From contig JACQBN010000022.1 in NCBI GenBank assembly GCA_016194455.1, positions 1 to 51,154 of the forward strand: a stretch of 51,154 nucleotides of DNA, read 5' to 3'. Source of the stretch: Candidatus Kaiserbacteria bacterium (lineage in GTDB: Bacteria; Patescibacteriota; Minisyncoccia; Phycocordibacterales; Phycocordibacteraceae). How positions within the stretch are numbered: the first letter of the stretch is position 1; every line of letters begins with the position of its first letter. A program made the position numbers and the translations under genes. The notes under the pieces were generated by a model, which saw only the letters and a program-made list of their open reading frames with translations, searched no databases and was not told the origin of the DNA. Of the stretch, positions 28,006 through 40,438 are shown one piece after another.

Positions 28006-29223
28006 TTAATACGACTTGAGATGGCGGGCGCGGTCGTGGACGCGGATCTTTTCCAGTGACTTCGCTTCGATCTGCCGGATGCGTTCGCGGGTGACGCCAA
28101 ACTCACGACCCACCTCCTCGAGCGTGTGGTAGATGCCGTCGAGGAGGCCGTGCCGCATTTCCAAAATCTTGCGTTCCTTGGGCGAGAGATCGCCGAGGAT
28201 GCCGCGCACTTGCTCCGCGAGAATGCGCTCCGAGGATTCTTGCACTGGGCTCGGGATCTTGTCGTCGGCGATGAAGTCGCCGAGCGTGCTTTTTTCATCG
28301 TCTTCCGAGCCCACTGGGTTCTCCAGCGAGAGCGTGTCCTGGTTAATCTTTTCTATTTGGTAAATCTTCTCCGGCTCCACCCCCATCTCGACCGCGATCT
28401 CCTCGGGCTGCGGATCGCGCCCGAGCACTTGCGCGAGACGCCGCGAGACTTGCTTATATTTAGCGATCGTCTCCACCATGTGGACAGGGATGCGTATGGT
28501 GCGCGACTGGTCGGCGAGCGCTCGCGTGATGGCCTGGCGGATCCACCAGGTCGCATAGGTTGAAAACTTATAGCCCTTCTTCCAATCGAACTTATCCACC
28601 GCGCGGAAGAGACCGAGATTTCCTTCTTGAATCAAATCAAGGAGCGTGAGGTCAGGGCTGCGGCCGACATATTTCTTCGCAATAGAGACGACGAGGCGCA
28701 GGTTGGAGCGAGCGAGGATGTTACGCGCCTCGGCGTCCCCTTTTTCTATCCGCTTCGCGAGCTCGCGCTCCTCGGCGGCGACGAGGAGCGGATACTGCCC
28801 GATCTCGCGGAGATAGATCTGGATGGAGTCATAGCCGGTTGATTGGCGGCTCTTGATATTGCGGGTCGCGAGATACTCGTCCGCATGATCCTCGAGCATG
28901 CCGCCCTCAAGCACATCCACCCCCGCGGTCGCAAAGCGCTCGTAGAGCGACTCGAGGAAGTCCACATCATCTTCCACATGTGGGAAGGATTTGAGAATTT
29001 CGTTGTAGGTGATATAGCCGCGCTCCTTGCCGCGCGCGATGAGCTGATCCGCCGAGAGTGCGCGAGAGGCCGCGGCCTTGGCGCGCGCGCCCTTCGCCGC
29101 GATGCGGACTATCTGTTTCATCTTCGCCCGGCGCCCGCGCTTGCCGAGCGCACGCTTATGCGCCGACTTTTTTATCGGCTTCTTTGCGCGGAGTTTTGCT
29201 TTCGGTAAGTGTCGTGTCGCCAT
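28006..29223 (-). CDS. rpoD: RNA polymerase primary sigma factor (sigma-70)
   Basis: A 405-residue protein. After a Lys/Arg/Ala-rich N-terminus it has region 1.2-2 ([63 protein letters not shown]), region 3 ([27 protein letters not shown]) and region 4 ([40 protein letters not shown]). Region 2.4 is consistent with the TANNNT -10 elements seen here. A shortened region 1.1 is typical outside proteobacteria. It starts 14 bases after dnaG, preserving the dnaG-rpoD order of the macromolecular synthesis operon; rpsU is elsewhere (16348). Confidence 0.96.
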   Translation of the reverse strand: MATRHLPKAKLRAKKPIKKSAHKRALGKRGRRAKMKQIVRIAAKGARAKAAASRALSADQLIARGKERGYITYNEILKSFPHVEDDVDFLESLYERFATAGVDVLEGGMLEDHADEYLATRNIKSRQSTGYDSIQIYLREIGQYPLLVAAEERELAKRIEKGDAEARNILARSNLRLVVSIAKKYVGRSPDLTLLDLIQEGNLGLFRAVDKFDWKKGYKFSTYATWWIRQAITRALADQSRTIRIPVHMVETIAKYKQVSRRLAQVLGRDPQPEEIAVEMGVEPEKIYQIEKINQDTLSLENPVGSEDDEKSTLGDFIADDKIPSPVQESSERILAEQVRGILGDLSPKERKILEMRHGLLDGIYHTLEEVGREFGVTRERIRQIEAKSLEKIRVHDRARHLKSY

Positions 29224-29237
29224 TGGTAAAAATAAAA

Positions 29238-30911
29238 TTAAAGGGCTGCGAGACGTTTTGAGAGCGCGGCACATGCCGCCTCGGCACGCCGAAGCGCGGC
29301 CGCATCTGCCGCAGTCTCGGCTCTCCGGAGATCGCCCACCGCTTCCTGATACGCCTCGCGGATAACCGCTACTTCAAAGGCGTGGAGAAGCTCCTCCGCC
29401 GCATCCTCTCCCGGGTCTTCGCCGAAGGCTTTCTCGGCGGCGAAGAGCGCTGATTCGGGAGCGCCTGGAGCGAGCGGGGCTTCAGTAATACGAGCATACT
29501 CTGCCGCGACCCGCGCGGCAAGTGCGGTACGGGGATACGCTGCGGCAACTGCTCGCAGCTGGAGCTCGCGGGAGGCGCGCTCGCTCTGCACATCCTTCTT
29601 TACAACTGCCGCCTCCTCGCCCGCTTCGGTGGGCTCGCGCGGTGCCCGCCTAAGCGCCTCCCGCACCGCGCCCTCGGAGAGACTCAAGGCGCGCGCGGCG
29701 TTCTTGACGAAGTGTTCGCGTTCCATCGGGCTCTTGATCGCGGCGATTAGGGGGAGCACGATGCGCTCGGCGAGCGTCACGAGGCGGTGAGGGTCCCGCT
29801 CCCGCTCGGCCAGAGCTGCGAGAAAGAAGTCAGCGACCGGCTTCGCCTCCTTGATGCACGCCGTAAAAGCTTGCGAATCCTCACTGATGAGATCGGCCGG
29901 GTCCTTCCCCGAGGGGAGGCGCGCAGCTTTGACCCGCAGTCCGTTTGCGAGCGCGAGCTCTGCGCTCTTGGCGCTCGCGGCGAGCCCGGCGGCGTCGGCG
30001 TCAAGACAAAGCAGCAGATTCTCACTGTAACGCTTCATGAGCGCGAGATGCTTCGCGGTGAGCGCGGTGCCCGAGAGCGCGACCGCGTTCGCGAAGCCCA
30101 CCTGGTGCGCCAAAAGAGCGTCCATTTGCCCCTCCACCAAGAGCGTGAAGCCGCGCTGGCGTATCGCATCTTTCGCCTTATCCATACCGAAGAGAATCTC
30201 GGACTTATGGTAGAGCTCGGTCTCGGGAGAGTTCAGATATTTTGCCGGCTCGTCCGTACTCAAAGCGCGACCGGTGAAGGCGACGACCCGACCCGCGCCG
30301 TCTCTGATCGGAAACATCAACCGATTGCGGAAGCGGTCGTAGAAAGTGCCGGGCTTCCCGTCTGCCTCCTTGATAAGCCCCGCGGCGGTGAGCTCGGGGA
30401 GAGTAAAACTCTCCGCACTCAAGGTTTCAAGCAGCGTTCGCCAGGTCTCCGGCGCATAGCCGAGCTGCCAGGCGGAAATGGTTTCCGCGGTAAGCCCGCG
30501 CTGCTTCGCGTACGCGAGGGCCTGCGTGCCGGGGAGCTGCCCCGCGTAGAACTGGGCCGCGCGCGCGAGCGCCTCGCGAAGACGCTCGGTACGCGAGGAT
30601 GCCTCGCGGCCAACCTTGCCGCCAACATATTTGATCTCCACTCCCGCCTTCTCCGCTAAAATTTTTAACGCGCCCTTGAAGTCAACGCCCTCCGCCTTCT
30701 CAATGAAAGAGAAAATGTCGCCGCCCTCGCCGCAGCCGAAGCAATGATAGCTCCCGCGCTCGAGGCTGACATGGAAGGAGGGCGTCTTCTCCTTATGGAA
30801 CGGGCAGAGGCCCACAAGCGACTTTCCCGCCCGTTTCAACTTCACATACGGCGCCACCACGTCCTGGATGGTTAGCCGTTCTTTGATCTGTTCCACCGTA
30901 TCCCCCGCCAT
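29238..30911 (-). CDS. dnaG: DNA primase
   Basis: A 557-residue primase that makes RNA primers for replication. CHC2 zinc finger near residues 40-65 ([14 protein letters not shown]...[11 protein letters not shown]), catalytic core (ERGLTAETI-type block [18 protein letters not shown]), TOPRIM domain ([37 protein letters not shown]), and a diverged Ala/Glu-rich C-terminal helicase-binding region. The start at 30911 is supported by CGCTAGAAT ending seven bases upstream; the longer frame crosses the divergent 31020 gene. It is first in the dnaG-rpoD operon. Confidence 0.96.
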   Translation of the reverse strand: MAGDTVEQIKERLTIQDVVAPYVKLKRAGKSLVGLCPFHKEKTPSFHVSLERGSYHCFGCGEGGDIFSFIEKAEGVDFKGALKILAEKAGVEIKYVGGKVGREASSRTERLREALARAAQFYAGQLPGTQALAYAKQRGLTAETISAWQLGYAPETWRTLLETLSAESFTLPELTAAGLIKEADGKPGTFYDRFRNRLMFPIRDGAGRVVAFTGRALSTDEPAKYLNSPETELYHKSEILFGMDKAKDAIRQRGFTLLVEGQMDALLAHQVGFANAVALSGTALTAKHLALMKRYSENLLLCLDADAAGLAASAKSAELALANGLRVKAARLPSGKDPADLISEDSQAFTACIKEAKPVADFFLAALAERERDPHRLVTLAERIVLPLIAAIKSPMEREHFVKNAARALSLSEGAVREALRRAPREPTEAGEEAAVVKKDVQSERASRELQLRAVAAAYPRTALAARVAAEYARITEAPLAPGAPESALFAAEKAFGEDPGEDAAEELLHAFEVAVIREAYQEAVGDLRRAETAADAAALRRAEAACAALSKRLAAL

Positions 30912-30918
30912 TGCTCCG

Positions 30919-30924
30919 ATTCTA
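30919..30924 (-). promoter_or_regulatory. -10 element of the dnaG-rpoD operon
   Basis: TAGAAT on the minus strand, seven bases before the ATG at 30911. Predicted leaderless. Confidence 0.55.
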
Positions 30925-30941
30925 GCGCGTTTGCCGGAATC

Positions 30942-30969
30942 TTGACAGAAGCCGCGGCTGCGATATACT
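30942..30969 (+). promoter_or_regulatory. Consensus promoter of the 31020-31289 gene
   Basis: -35 TTGACA (30942-30947), 16-base spacer, -10 TATACT (30964-30969). Confidence 0.75.
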
Positions 30970-31019
30970 GCCCCCAGAACCTGCGCGCGCACGTGCGAAG
31001 GAAAAACGGGAGATGAAAA

Positions 31020-31289
31020 ATGGCTGCCAGGACTGGAATCGTCATCGTTGCTCTTATGCTTATCGGGCTCTTTTTCTTTTTGTTGACCAAGGCTCCCCCG
31101 TCCGCATCGCCGGCGCCGCGGCAGACGTCCGCAGAACAGCTCGCTATGTACCGGATGGTTTATGTGCAGGATAAGTACACTGGCCTGTGTTTCGGAGTCA
31201 TCTCCAGCAATTCCTCTGGTGGCTACCCAATCTACAGCGCGACTAATGTGCCCTGCGAGGCGGTCAAGGACCAGCTCGAGCCGCAGTAA
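31020..31289 (+). CDS. Unknown 89-aa membrane-anchored protein
   Basis: One N-terminal helix (GIVIVALMLIGLFFFLLT, residues 6-23), a Pro/Ala/Ser linker, then a small extracytoplasmic part with two cysteines (YVQDKYTGLCFGVISSNSSGG, ATNVPCEAVKDQ) that may form a disulfide. GGGAG upstream serves as ribosome-binding site. The segment MYRMVYVQDKYTGLCFG resembles small secreted or anchored domains found widely in bacteria, but I cannot name it. Its consensus promoter and strong terminator indicate an independent, well-transcribed gene. Confidence 0.7.
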   Translation: MAARTGIVIVALMLIGLFFFLLTKAPPSASPAPRQTSAEQLAMYRMVYVQDKYTGLCFGVISSNSSGGYPIYSATNVPCEAVKDQLEPQ

Positions 31290-31304
31290 GAGCGGCATAA
31301 CGCA

Positions 31305-31338
31305 ACGGCGCGGTAACCCGCGCCGTTTTTTCTTTGCC
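31305..31338 (+). terminator. Rho-independent terminator after the 31020-31289 gene
   Basis: Nine-bp stem ACGGCGCGG/CCGCGCCGT (31305-31313 with 31318-31326), loop TAAC, then TTTTTCTTT. Confidence 0.9.
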
Positions 31339-31339
31339 T

Positions 31340-35068
<3,729 letters not shown>

Positions 35069-35094
35069 GGTGATGAGGAAAGATTAATAAAAGC

Positions 35095-38000
35095 TCACTC
35101 CGCTTCTGGTGGGAGATTCAGCGGCTCGACCTCAAGCGCAAGGCCACGGATCTGGTTAGTCAGCACGCCGAAGGAGGCGGGCGTCCCGGTGTGCGCGATG
35201 GGCTCATTCTTCACGATCGCGTCGAAAGCGGCGGATCGGCCCGTGATGTCATCCGATTTTATCGTGAGCACCTCGCGGAGCGTGTAGGCGGCGCCGTAGC
35301 CAAGGAGCGCCCACACCTCCATCTCGCCGAAGCGCTGGCCGCCGTTCTGCGCCTTGCCGCCAAGCGGCTGCTGCGTGATGAGAGAATAGGGGCCGATGGA
35401 GCGCATGTGGATCTTGTCCTCGACCATGTGATGAAGCTTGAGGATGTACATGTAGCCCACCGCGATCTCCTGCGCGAAAGCCTCGCCCGTGCGGCCGTCA
35501 TAGAGCTTCATCTTCCCGTTCCTCGCAAAGCCGGCCTTCTCGAGTTCGGCGCGGATCTCGTCCGCGGACGCGCCGGCGAAGGGCGGCACAATCGCCTGAT
35601 AGCGAAGCGTGTGGGCCGCGAGCCCGAGGTGAAGTTCCAAAATTTGACCCAAGTTCATACGGCTCGGGACGCCAAGCGGTGTGAGTATGATGTCGACCGG
35701 ATTTCCGTTCGCGTCATAAGGCATATCCGCCACCGGAAGCACGCGGCTGATCACACCCTTGGTGCCGTGGCGGCCCGCAAGCTTGTCGCCCACCGAGACG
35801 TTGCGCACTTGCGCGACGGTGACGACGATCTTCTTGATGACGCCGGTTTCGAGTTGGTCACCACGCTCACGCGAGAAGATGCGCACCCCGATGACGCGGC
35901 CCTTCTTGCCGCCCTCCATCCGCAAGCTCGTATCCTTCACGTCCTTGGCCTTGTCGCCGAAGATGGAACGCAAAAGGCGCTCTTCGGGCGTAAGCTGCGT
36001 CTCCCCTTTGGGGGTCACTTTGCCGACCAGGATATCGCCCGGGCGGACCTCCGCGCCGATGCGGATGACCCCTTCTTCGTCCAGATTCTTGAGGCGCATC
36101 TCGCCCACATTGGGGATGTCGTGAGTCGTGACCTCGGGGCCGAGCTTGGTATCGCGGACGACACAATCGAAATCTTCGATATGCACGGTCGTAAATTTCG
36201 CTTCCTCGACGAGACGCTCGGAGATGATGATGGCATCCTCGTAGTTGGCGCCGCTCCAGCTCATGAAGGCGATGCGTACGTTCTGCCCGAGCGCCATCTG
36301 GCCACCCTCGGTGGAAGAGTTGTCGGCAAGTACCTGCCCCCTCTTCACCTTCTCCCCGAGCCGCACCGAGGGCCGTTGCATGAAGGCCGAGTTCTGGTTG
36401 GTCTGAGTCAGGCCCTGGAGCTGATAGTTTTTCTTTTTAGTATCTTTATTGGTGACAACGATGCGGCGTGCGTCCACATACGTCACCTCACCCGCCTCTT
36501 CCGCGAGCACCAGGCGGCCGGTGTTCTTGGCGGCGTGCGCCTCGATGCCGGTTGCGACCAGCGGGACTTCGGGTATAAGCATCGGGGTCGCCTGCTTCTG
36601 CATGTTGCTACCCATGAGCGCACGATTCGCGTCGTCGTGGTCCACGAAGGGGATCATGTTCGTCGCGATGGAGAACATCTGGTAAGTCGAGGTATCGATA
36701 AGGGTCACCTCCTCCCGCGGCACGATGACGGGTTCGCCGGCGTGGCGCGCCTCAACCATCTCCTCCTTGATGCGGCCGTGCTCGTCAAGGGCGGTGGCAG
36801 CGTGCGCAATGGTCTCCGGCTCTTCGTCAAGTGCATTGAGGTACACAACTTCCTCGGTTGACTTCGCGTTCTTCACGCGGACGTAAGGCGTCTCAACGAC
36901 GCCGAAGTCATTCGTGCGCGCGTGGACTGCCATATGGAGAATAAGCCCAATGTTCTGTCCCTCGGGCGTATGGATCGGGCAAAGGCGCCCATAGTGAGAG
37001 GGGTGCACGTCGCGCACCTCGAAGCCTGCGCGCTCGCGGGTCAAGCCGCCGGGGCCCAGGGCCGAGAAGAGTCGCATGTGTTCGAGCTCGGCGAGAATAT
37101 TCTGCTGATCCATAAACTGCGAGAGCTGATTGGCAGTGAAGAATTCGCGCACGGAGGCCTGAAAGGGGCGCGGATTGACGAGCGCCATCGGGAGCGTGGT
37201 CTCGCTCTCGATAGTGCTCATACGGTCCTGAATGTTGCGCTTCATGCGCGACATACCGACGCGCATCCGGGCCTGGAGGAGCTCGCCGACGAAGCGGACG
37301 CGGCGGAAGCCGAGATGGTCGATGTCGTCGGGGCGGGCGTTGGGGTCTTCGTTGAGGCGCGTGATCTCGCTTATGATGCGGACGAAATCCGGGAGCGCGA
37401 GTACCCGCTTCTCGAGCGCCCTCTCCCCAAGTAAAGCGCCGAAACGCGCGTTAAGGCGGTGGCGCCCGACCTTGGAGAGATCGTAGCGTTCGGGCAGGAA
37501 GAGCGATTGCACGAAGTTCTTCGCGTTCTCGGGGGTCGCGAGGTCGCCGTCGCGCATACGCCGATGGATCTCGACATACGCTTCCTCCACCGACTTCGCC
37601 TCGTCGTGCGCAAGCGTCGCCTTAATGGCGGCGAGCGCGGGCGGGTCCTTCGCGAAGTGTTTCGCGATCGCCTCGCCAACCCCGGCGCCGAAGACCGTGA
37701 GGAGGTTGGTGATCGGGAACTTGCGCTTGCGATCAATTTTCACAAAAATGGCGCCGTCCGCTTCAGAATCTATCTCTATCCAGACACCGCGCGCGGGCAG
37801 GATCTTCGCACCGAAGTACGCCTTACCGCGGATAAGCTCCGAGGCGAAAAAGACGCCGAAGGAGCGAGCAATCTGGGGCACGATGGCGCGCTCGACGCCT
37901 GAAACGATGAAGGAACCGTGGGGCGTCATGATGGGCACGTCGGCAAGGAAAAGCTCTTGCCGCTTCTCGCTGCCGAAGGTCTTGTTGACGAGCTTGAGGG

Positions 38001-38268
38001 TCACCTTGAGCGGCGCCTCGTAGGTGCGCATGTTCTCGCGCGCGAACTGCTCATCGTACTTTGTCTCTCCTATTTCAAAATCTTCAAATCGCAGCTCAAA
38101 CTTCTTCCCTGAATAGTCCGAGATAGGCGAGAATTCCTTGAGAAGCTCGGCGACTCCCTCCTTAAGAAGCCAGGTAAAGGATTCGCGCTGGTGCGAAACC
38201 AGGTCCGGGAAGGGCACGGAGGGGGCACGAAATGCACCGAATGTCTTCTGCTCGAGCTTGGTATGCAT
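35095..38268 (-). CDS. rpoB: DNA-directed RNA polymerase subunit beta
   Basis: A 1057-residue subunit with lobe domains, the fork region NQLSQFMDQQNILAELEHMRLFSALGPGGLTRERAGFEVRDVHPSHYGRLCPIHTPEG, the NANVRIAF-like block, GDKLAGRHGTKGVIS and C-terminal GQRFGEMEVWALLGYGAA. In the rifampicin pocket Asp, His and Ser of the E. coli 516/526/531 positions are kept, but E. coli Arg529 is Leu. It is shorter than E. coli RpoB (1342) through loss of insertions. A full promoter lies about 145 bases upstream, giving a long leader. rpoC follows. Confidence 0.98.
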   Translation of the reverse strand: MHTKLEQKTFGAFRAPSVPFPDLVSHQRESFTWLLKEGVAELLKEFSPISDYSGKKFELRFEDFEIGETKYDEQFARENMRTYEAPLKVTLKLVNKTFGSEKRQELFLADVPIMTPHGSFIVSGVERAIVPQIARSFGVFFASELIRGKAYFGAKILPARGVWIEIDSEADGAIFVKIDRKRKFPITNLLTVFGAGVGEAIAKHFAKDPPALAAIKATLAHDEAKSVEEAYVEIHRRMRDGDLATPENAKNFVQSLFLPERYDLSKVGRHRLNARFGALLGERALEKRVLALPDFVRIISEITRLNEDPNARPDDIDHLGFRRVRFVGELLQARMRVGMSRMKRNIQDRMSTIESETTLPMALVNPRPFQASVREFFTANQLSQFMDQQNILAELEHMRLFSALGPGGLTRERAGFEVRDVHPSHYGRLCPIHTPEGQNIGLILHMAVHARTNDFGVVETPYVRVKNAKSTEEVVYLNALDEEPETIAHAATALDEHGRIKEEMVEARHAGEPVIVPREEVTLIDTSTYQMFSIATNMIPFVDHDDANRALMGSNMQKQATPMLIPEVPLVATGIEAHAAKNTGRLVLAEEAGEVTYVDARRIVVTNKDTKKKNYQLQGLTQTNQNSAFMQRPSVRLGEKVKRGQVLADNSSTEGGQMALGQNVRIAFMSWSGANYEDAIIISERLVEEAKFTTVHIEDFDCVVRDTKLGPEVTTHDIPNVGEMRLKNLDEEGVIRIGAEVRPGDILVGKVTPKGETQLTPEERLLRSIFGDKAKDVKDTSLRMEGGKKGRVIGVRIFSRERGDQLETGVIKKIVVTVAQVRNVSVGDKLAGRHGTKGVISRVLPVADMPYDANGNPVDIILTPLGVPSRMNLGQILELHLGLAAHTLRYQAIVPPFAGASADEIRAELEKAGFARNGKMKLYDGRTGEAFAQEIAVGYMYILKLHHMVEDKIHMRSIGPYSLITQQPLGGKAQNGGQRFGEMEVWALLGYGAAYTLREVLTIKSDDITGRSAAFDAIVKNEPIAHTGTPASFGVLTNQIRGLALEVEPLNLPPEAE

Positions 38269-38411
38269 GTGCGGCGGCAGTAAAGTAATAAATCGGGAAT
38301 ATACAAATACGAACGCACGGACAGAAATCCGCTATCGCTTCGCGCTTCTCAATCGCCCGTATGTGTGCTGTCGCCCCGCCCTCCATGACTCACTCGTATC
38401 TTGTCTTCGTT

Positions 38412-38440
38412 AGACTACTCCTGAGCCGATTCCGCGTCAA
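38412..38440 (-). promoter_or_regulatory. Promoter of the rpoB-rpoC operon
   Basis: -35 TTGACG (38435-38440), 17-base spacer, -10 TAGTCT (38412-38417) on the minus strand. The ATG is at 38268, so the predicted leader is about 135 bases with no gene in it. Confidence 0.55.
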
Positions 38441-38450
38441 GGGGGTTGTG

Positions 38451-38491
38451 GGGATAAAGAAAAGCCCGTCCGCCAGCTGGCGGACGGGCTT
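38451..38491 (-). terminator. Rho-independent terminator after the 38512-38916 gene
   Basis: Long perfect stem AAGCCCGTCCGCC/GGCGGACGGGCTT (38462-38474 with 38479-38491), loop AGCT, followed on the minus strand by TTCTTTATC. The inner 16 bases form the palindrome also found in smc. Confidence 0.9.
38469..38484. repeat. Palindromic repeat copy 1 (in terminator)
   Basis: TCCGCCAGCTGGCGGA, a perfect 16-base palindrome. An identical copy lies at 45555-45570 inside smc. Confidence 0.8.
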
Positions 38492-38511
38492 GTGGCGCGG
38501 CGTTGTCCGCC

Positions 38512-38916
38512 CTACGCATGCACAGGCCGCGGGGCGTGGGCTCTGCCGGCTGTTTTTTGCGCCTGTCGATCATAGGCTTCGGCTCGCGTTCTCCAGTAGC
38601 GCCCGCGGGGCGTAAGCGCGTATTCCGGGACTTGGAACCGCCACCAGAGGCAGCGCGTAAACTGGCCAGGGCGAGTCCGGAACTCGAGGCTCCCGGTGCG
38701 ATAGAGGAAATCCAGGTACCTTCCTGTCCAGTAGAGACTCGGCTGGAAGAAGTAATCGGCGCCTTTCGGGAAGTTATCCGCGAACCACGAAGGTCGCTCC
38801 GCCGTCGTACGCTCGAGATAAAGCTCTTTGAGCTTTGTAAGAATCTCGGTCGGGGAGAGCCAGCTTTCTCTCTCGAGAACGGTAAGGATATCCAAGATGT
38901 AGTTCACCCGTGCCAT
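38512..38916 (-). CDS. Unknown 134-aa protein, possibly winged-helix
   Basis: AGGAGG five bases before the ATG at 38916 is the strongest Shine-Dalgarno site in the window and favours this start over a GTG at 38922. N-terminal helices (VNYILDILTVLERESWLSPTEIL, KLKELYLERTT) and a C-terminal ALTPRGRYWRTR resemble a winged-helix unit, in which LTPRGR is the usual end of the wing (inference). The protein is rich in Trp, Tyr and Arg. It lies upstream of rpoB in the same direction but is separated from it by a strong terminator. Confidence 0.6.
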   Translation of the reverse strand: MARVNYILDILTVLERESWLSPTEILTKLKELYLERTTAERPSWFADNFPKGADYFFQPSLYWTGRYLDFLYRTGSLEFRTRPGQFTRCLWWRFQVPEYALTPRGRYWRTRAEAYDRQAQKTAGRAHAPRPVHA

Positions 38917-38976
38917 CGGCACCTCCTAAGAACATTCAACGCCATGTTACTCCGTCCTCGACATTTTGTCTAGCTT

Positions 38977-39624
38977 TCACTTCCCCTTGCGCCAGGCGGT
39001 TATTTTTGCCTGGTGGCCGGTGCGTAGCACGCGAGGCACGCGGTACTTCTTTTTTTTATACAAAATAGTTTCGGGGCGAGTGTAGACCTTATGCGAGGCG
39101 ACCCGACGCTCTTCGATAGAAGCGTCCTTGCCGAGCACTCCGGGCAATCGACGCGTGACAGCGTCCACGATCGCGAGTGCCGGGAGCTCGCCGCCCGTGT
39201 AGACCGCCTGCCCCACAGCAAATGTCTTCACGGGGCCGAGCGTCTTGAGGATCGCCTTGGCGCGTTCGTCGACTCCCTCGTAGCGGCCGCAGACAAGGAT
39301 GATATCGCTATACTTTTTTGCGAGCGCATCGGCGTCTTTATTAGTAAATTGCTTCGCCGCGGGCGAGAACCAGATGATCGTGGGGTTTTTAGTGCCTCGC
39401 AGAGCTCGGGACGTCGCCCGTATGACGGGCTCCGCGCCCATCACCATCCCGGGTCCGCCGCCATAGGGGCGTTCATCTGCCTTACCCCATTTGTTGGCGA
39501 CGAAATCACGCGGATTCTGGTATGCGACCTTGATCTTTTTCTGCCGCCGCGCGCGGCCGATGATGGACGCGCTCAAATATGCTTCGCAAGCTTCGGGAAA
39601 CAACGTAATCAAGTGAAATTTCAT
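38977..39624 (-). CDS. trmD: tRNA (guanine-37-N1)-methyltransferase
   Basis: A 215-residue SPOUT methyltransferase that methylates G37 of tRNAs with G36, preventing frameshifting. It has MKFHLITLFPEACEAYLSASIIGRA, NPRDFV, RPYGGGPGMVM, the knot region LVCGRYEGVDERA and VGQAVYTGGELPALAIVDAVTRRLPGVLG. It is about 30 residues shorter than E. coli TrmD at the C-terminal domain. The start at 39624 is the family start; the longer frame runs through the inverted repeat downstream of khpA. It follows rpsP and khpA, as in the common rpsP-(KH)-trmD gene order, with rimM missing. Confidence 0.95.
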   Translation of the reverse strand: MKFHLITLFPEACEAYLSASIIGRARRQKKIKVAYQNPRDFVANKWGKADERPYGGGPGMVMGAEPVIRATSRALRGTKNPTIIWFSPAAKQFTNKDADALAKKYSDIILVCGRYEGVDERAKAILKTLGPVKTFAVGQAVYTGGELPALAIVDAVTRRLPGVLGKDASIEERRVASHKVYTRPETILYKKKKYRVPRVLRTGHQAKITAWRKGK

Positions 39625-39643
39625 ATATAAAGTGAGTGAGGAT

Positions 39644-39703
39644 TCCCGAAATTCAGACAGTGAAGCCAAGTGCAGTCCGCGGAACGCTGTCTGAATTTTG
39701 GGA
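39644..39703. repeat. Inverted repeat between khpA and trmD
   Basis: Arms 39644-39660 and 39687-39703 pair over 17 positions (16 Watson-Crick plus one G-U; core ATTCAGACAG/CTGTCTGAAT) around a 26-base loop. No U-run follows on either strand, so it is not a standard terminator; it could be a processing or attenuation site. Confidence 0.75.
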
Positions 39704-39712
39704 TCCGAACGA

Positions 39713-40015
39713 TTACGGAAGCTCGTCGACGGCTTGGTCGACGGTTTTAAATTCGGCTTCACGCTTGCCGCCCACCGGCTCGTTTATTTTGAGGTTCACG
39801 CGCGCATTGCCCTTCATCCCAACGACCCGGAGCAGAATCCGAAGCGCCTCCGCAGTCTTGCCGCTCTTACCGATAATCTTGCCCATGTCGTCCGGATGGA
39901 CGGTGAGCGTGAGCAAGACTCCCATCTGGTCGATGACGCGCGTGGCGACCACCGCCTCGGGGTGCTCCACCAGGCGCTTCACGACATATTCAAGAAATTC
40001 CTGATCCGGTTCCAT
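39713..40015 (-). CDS. khpA: KH-domain RNA-binding protein KhpA
   Basis: A 100-residue protein consisting of one type II KH domain: EFLEYVVKRLVEHPEAV, then LTLTVHPDDMGKIIGKSGKTAEALRIL with the GKSG loop that binds RNA, and a short acidic tail. KhpA (UPF0109) binds many RNAs and in other bacteria partners KhpB in cell-envelope and division control. Its position between rpsP and trmD is the usual one. TGTTAGAAT ends six bases before the ATG, so it also has its own leaderless-type promoter in addition to read-through from rpsP. Confidence 0.92.
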   Translation of the reverse strand: MEPDQEFLEYVVKRLVEHPEAVVATRVIDQMGVLLTLTVHPDDMGKIIGKSGKTAEALRILLRVVGMKGNARVNLKINEPVGGKREAEFKTVDQAVDELP

Positions 40016-40021
40016 AGGGCG

Positions 40022-40027
40022 ATTCTA
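40022..40027 (-). promoter_or_regulatory. -10 element of khpA
   Basis: TGTTAGAAT on the minus strand; hexamer 6 bases before the ATG at 40015, in the rpsP-khpA gap. Confidence 0.5.
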
Positions 40028-40038
40028 ACACCCGCAGC

Positions 40039-40389
40039 CTAAACGGCTGTGGGTGCCGCTTCGGCGATGACTTCTTCCTTTCCGCCGGAAGCGGACCCGC
40101 CTTCGGCAGGTTTGGGCGGTGTCTTCTTGGGCAGCACGTTTATCTTCTTCCCCTCTATAATTCCCTTGCTGATAAGAAGGTTGTGGATGGAGGCGGTCGG
40201 TTGCGCGCCCACCCCGATCCAGTATTTGACCCGCTCGGCATCGAGCGAGAGCGCTTTGCTTTTCGGGTTATAGGTGCCGAGCTGCTCGGTGATCCTGCCG
40301 GACTTCGCGGCGCGCTCCTTCTCAAGAAGCACAATGCGAAACGCCGGATCATTCGTCCGGCCGATGCGCTGGTAGCGAATCATCAACAT
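40039..40389 (-). CDS. rpsP: 30S ribosomal protein S16
   Basis: A 116-residue protein with the S16 start MLMIRYQRIGRTNDPAFRIVLLEKERAAKSGRI and EQLGTYNPKSKALSLDAERVKYWIGVGAQPT. The C-terminal 35 residues are a Lys/Pro/Ala tail longer than in E. coli. It is an early-assembly protein of the 30S body. TGCTATAGT nine bases upstream gives a leaderless or nearly leaderless mRNA. First gene of rpsP-khpA-trmD, divergent from rnr. Confidence 0.96.
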   Translation of the reverse strand: MLMIRYQRIGRTNDPAFRIVLLEKERAAKSGRITEQLGTYNPKSKALSLDAERVKYWIGVGAQPTASIHNLLISKGIIEGKKINVLPKKTPPKPAEGGSASGGKEEVIAEAAPTAV

Positions 40390-40398
40390 GTGCCGGCG

Positions 40399-40404
40399 AC
40401 TATA
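40399..40404 (-). promoter_or_regulatory. -10 element of rpsP
   Basis: TGCTATAGT on the minus strand; hexamer 9 bases before the ATG at 40389. Confidence 0.6.
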
Positions 40405-40425
40405 GCAGAAGCCGCTCAATTTTGC

Positions 40426-40431
40426 TAGAGT
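40426..40431 (+). promoter_or_regulatory. -10 element of rnr
   Basis: TTGCTAGAGT; hexamer TAGAGT 7 bases before the ATG at 40439. Divergent from the rpsP promoter 22 bases away. Confidence 0.6.
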
Positions 40432-40438
40432 GGAGGAA

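Noticed and set aside
30912-31298. N-terminal extension of dnaG to 31298
   Set aside because: It crosses the divergent 31020 gene and both promoters; DnaG homology begins at [13 protein letters not shown] (30911).
40430-40438. GTG start of rnr at 40430
   Set aside because: It lies within the TGCTAGAGT -10 element; ATG at 40439 is at the expected leaderless position.
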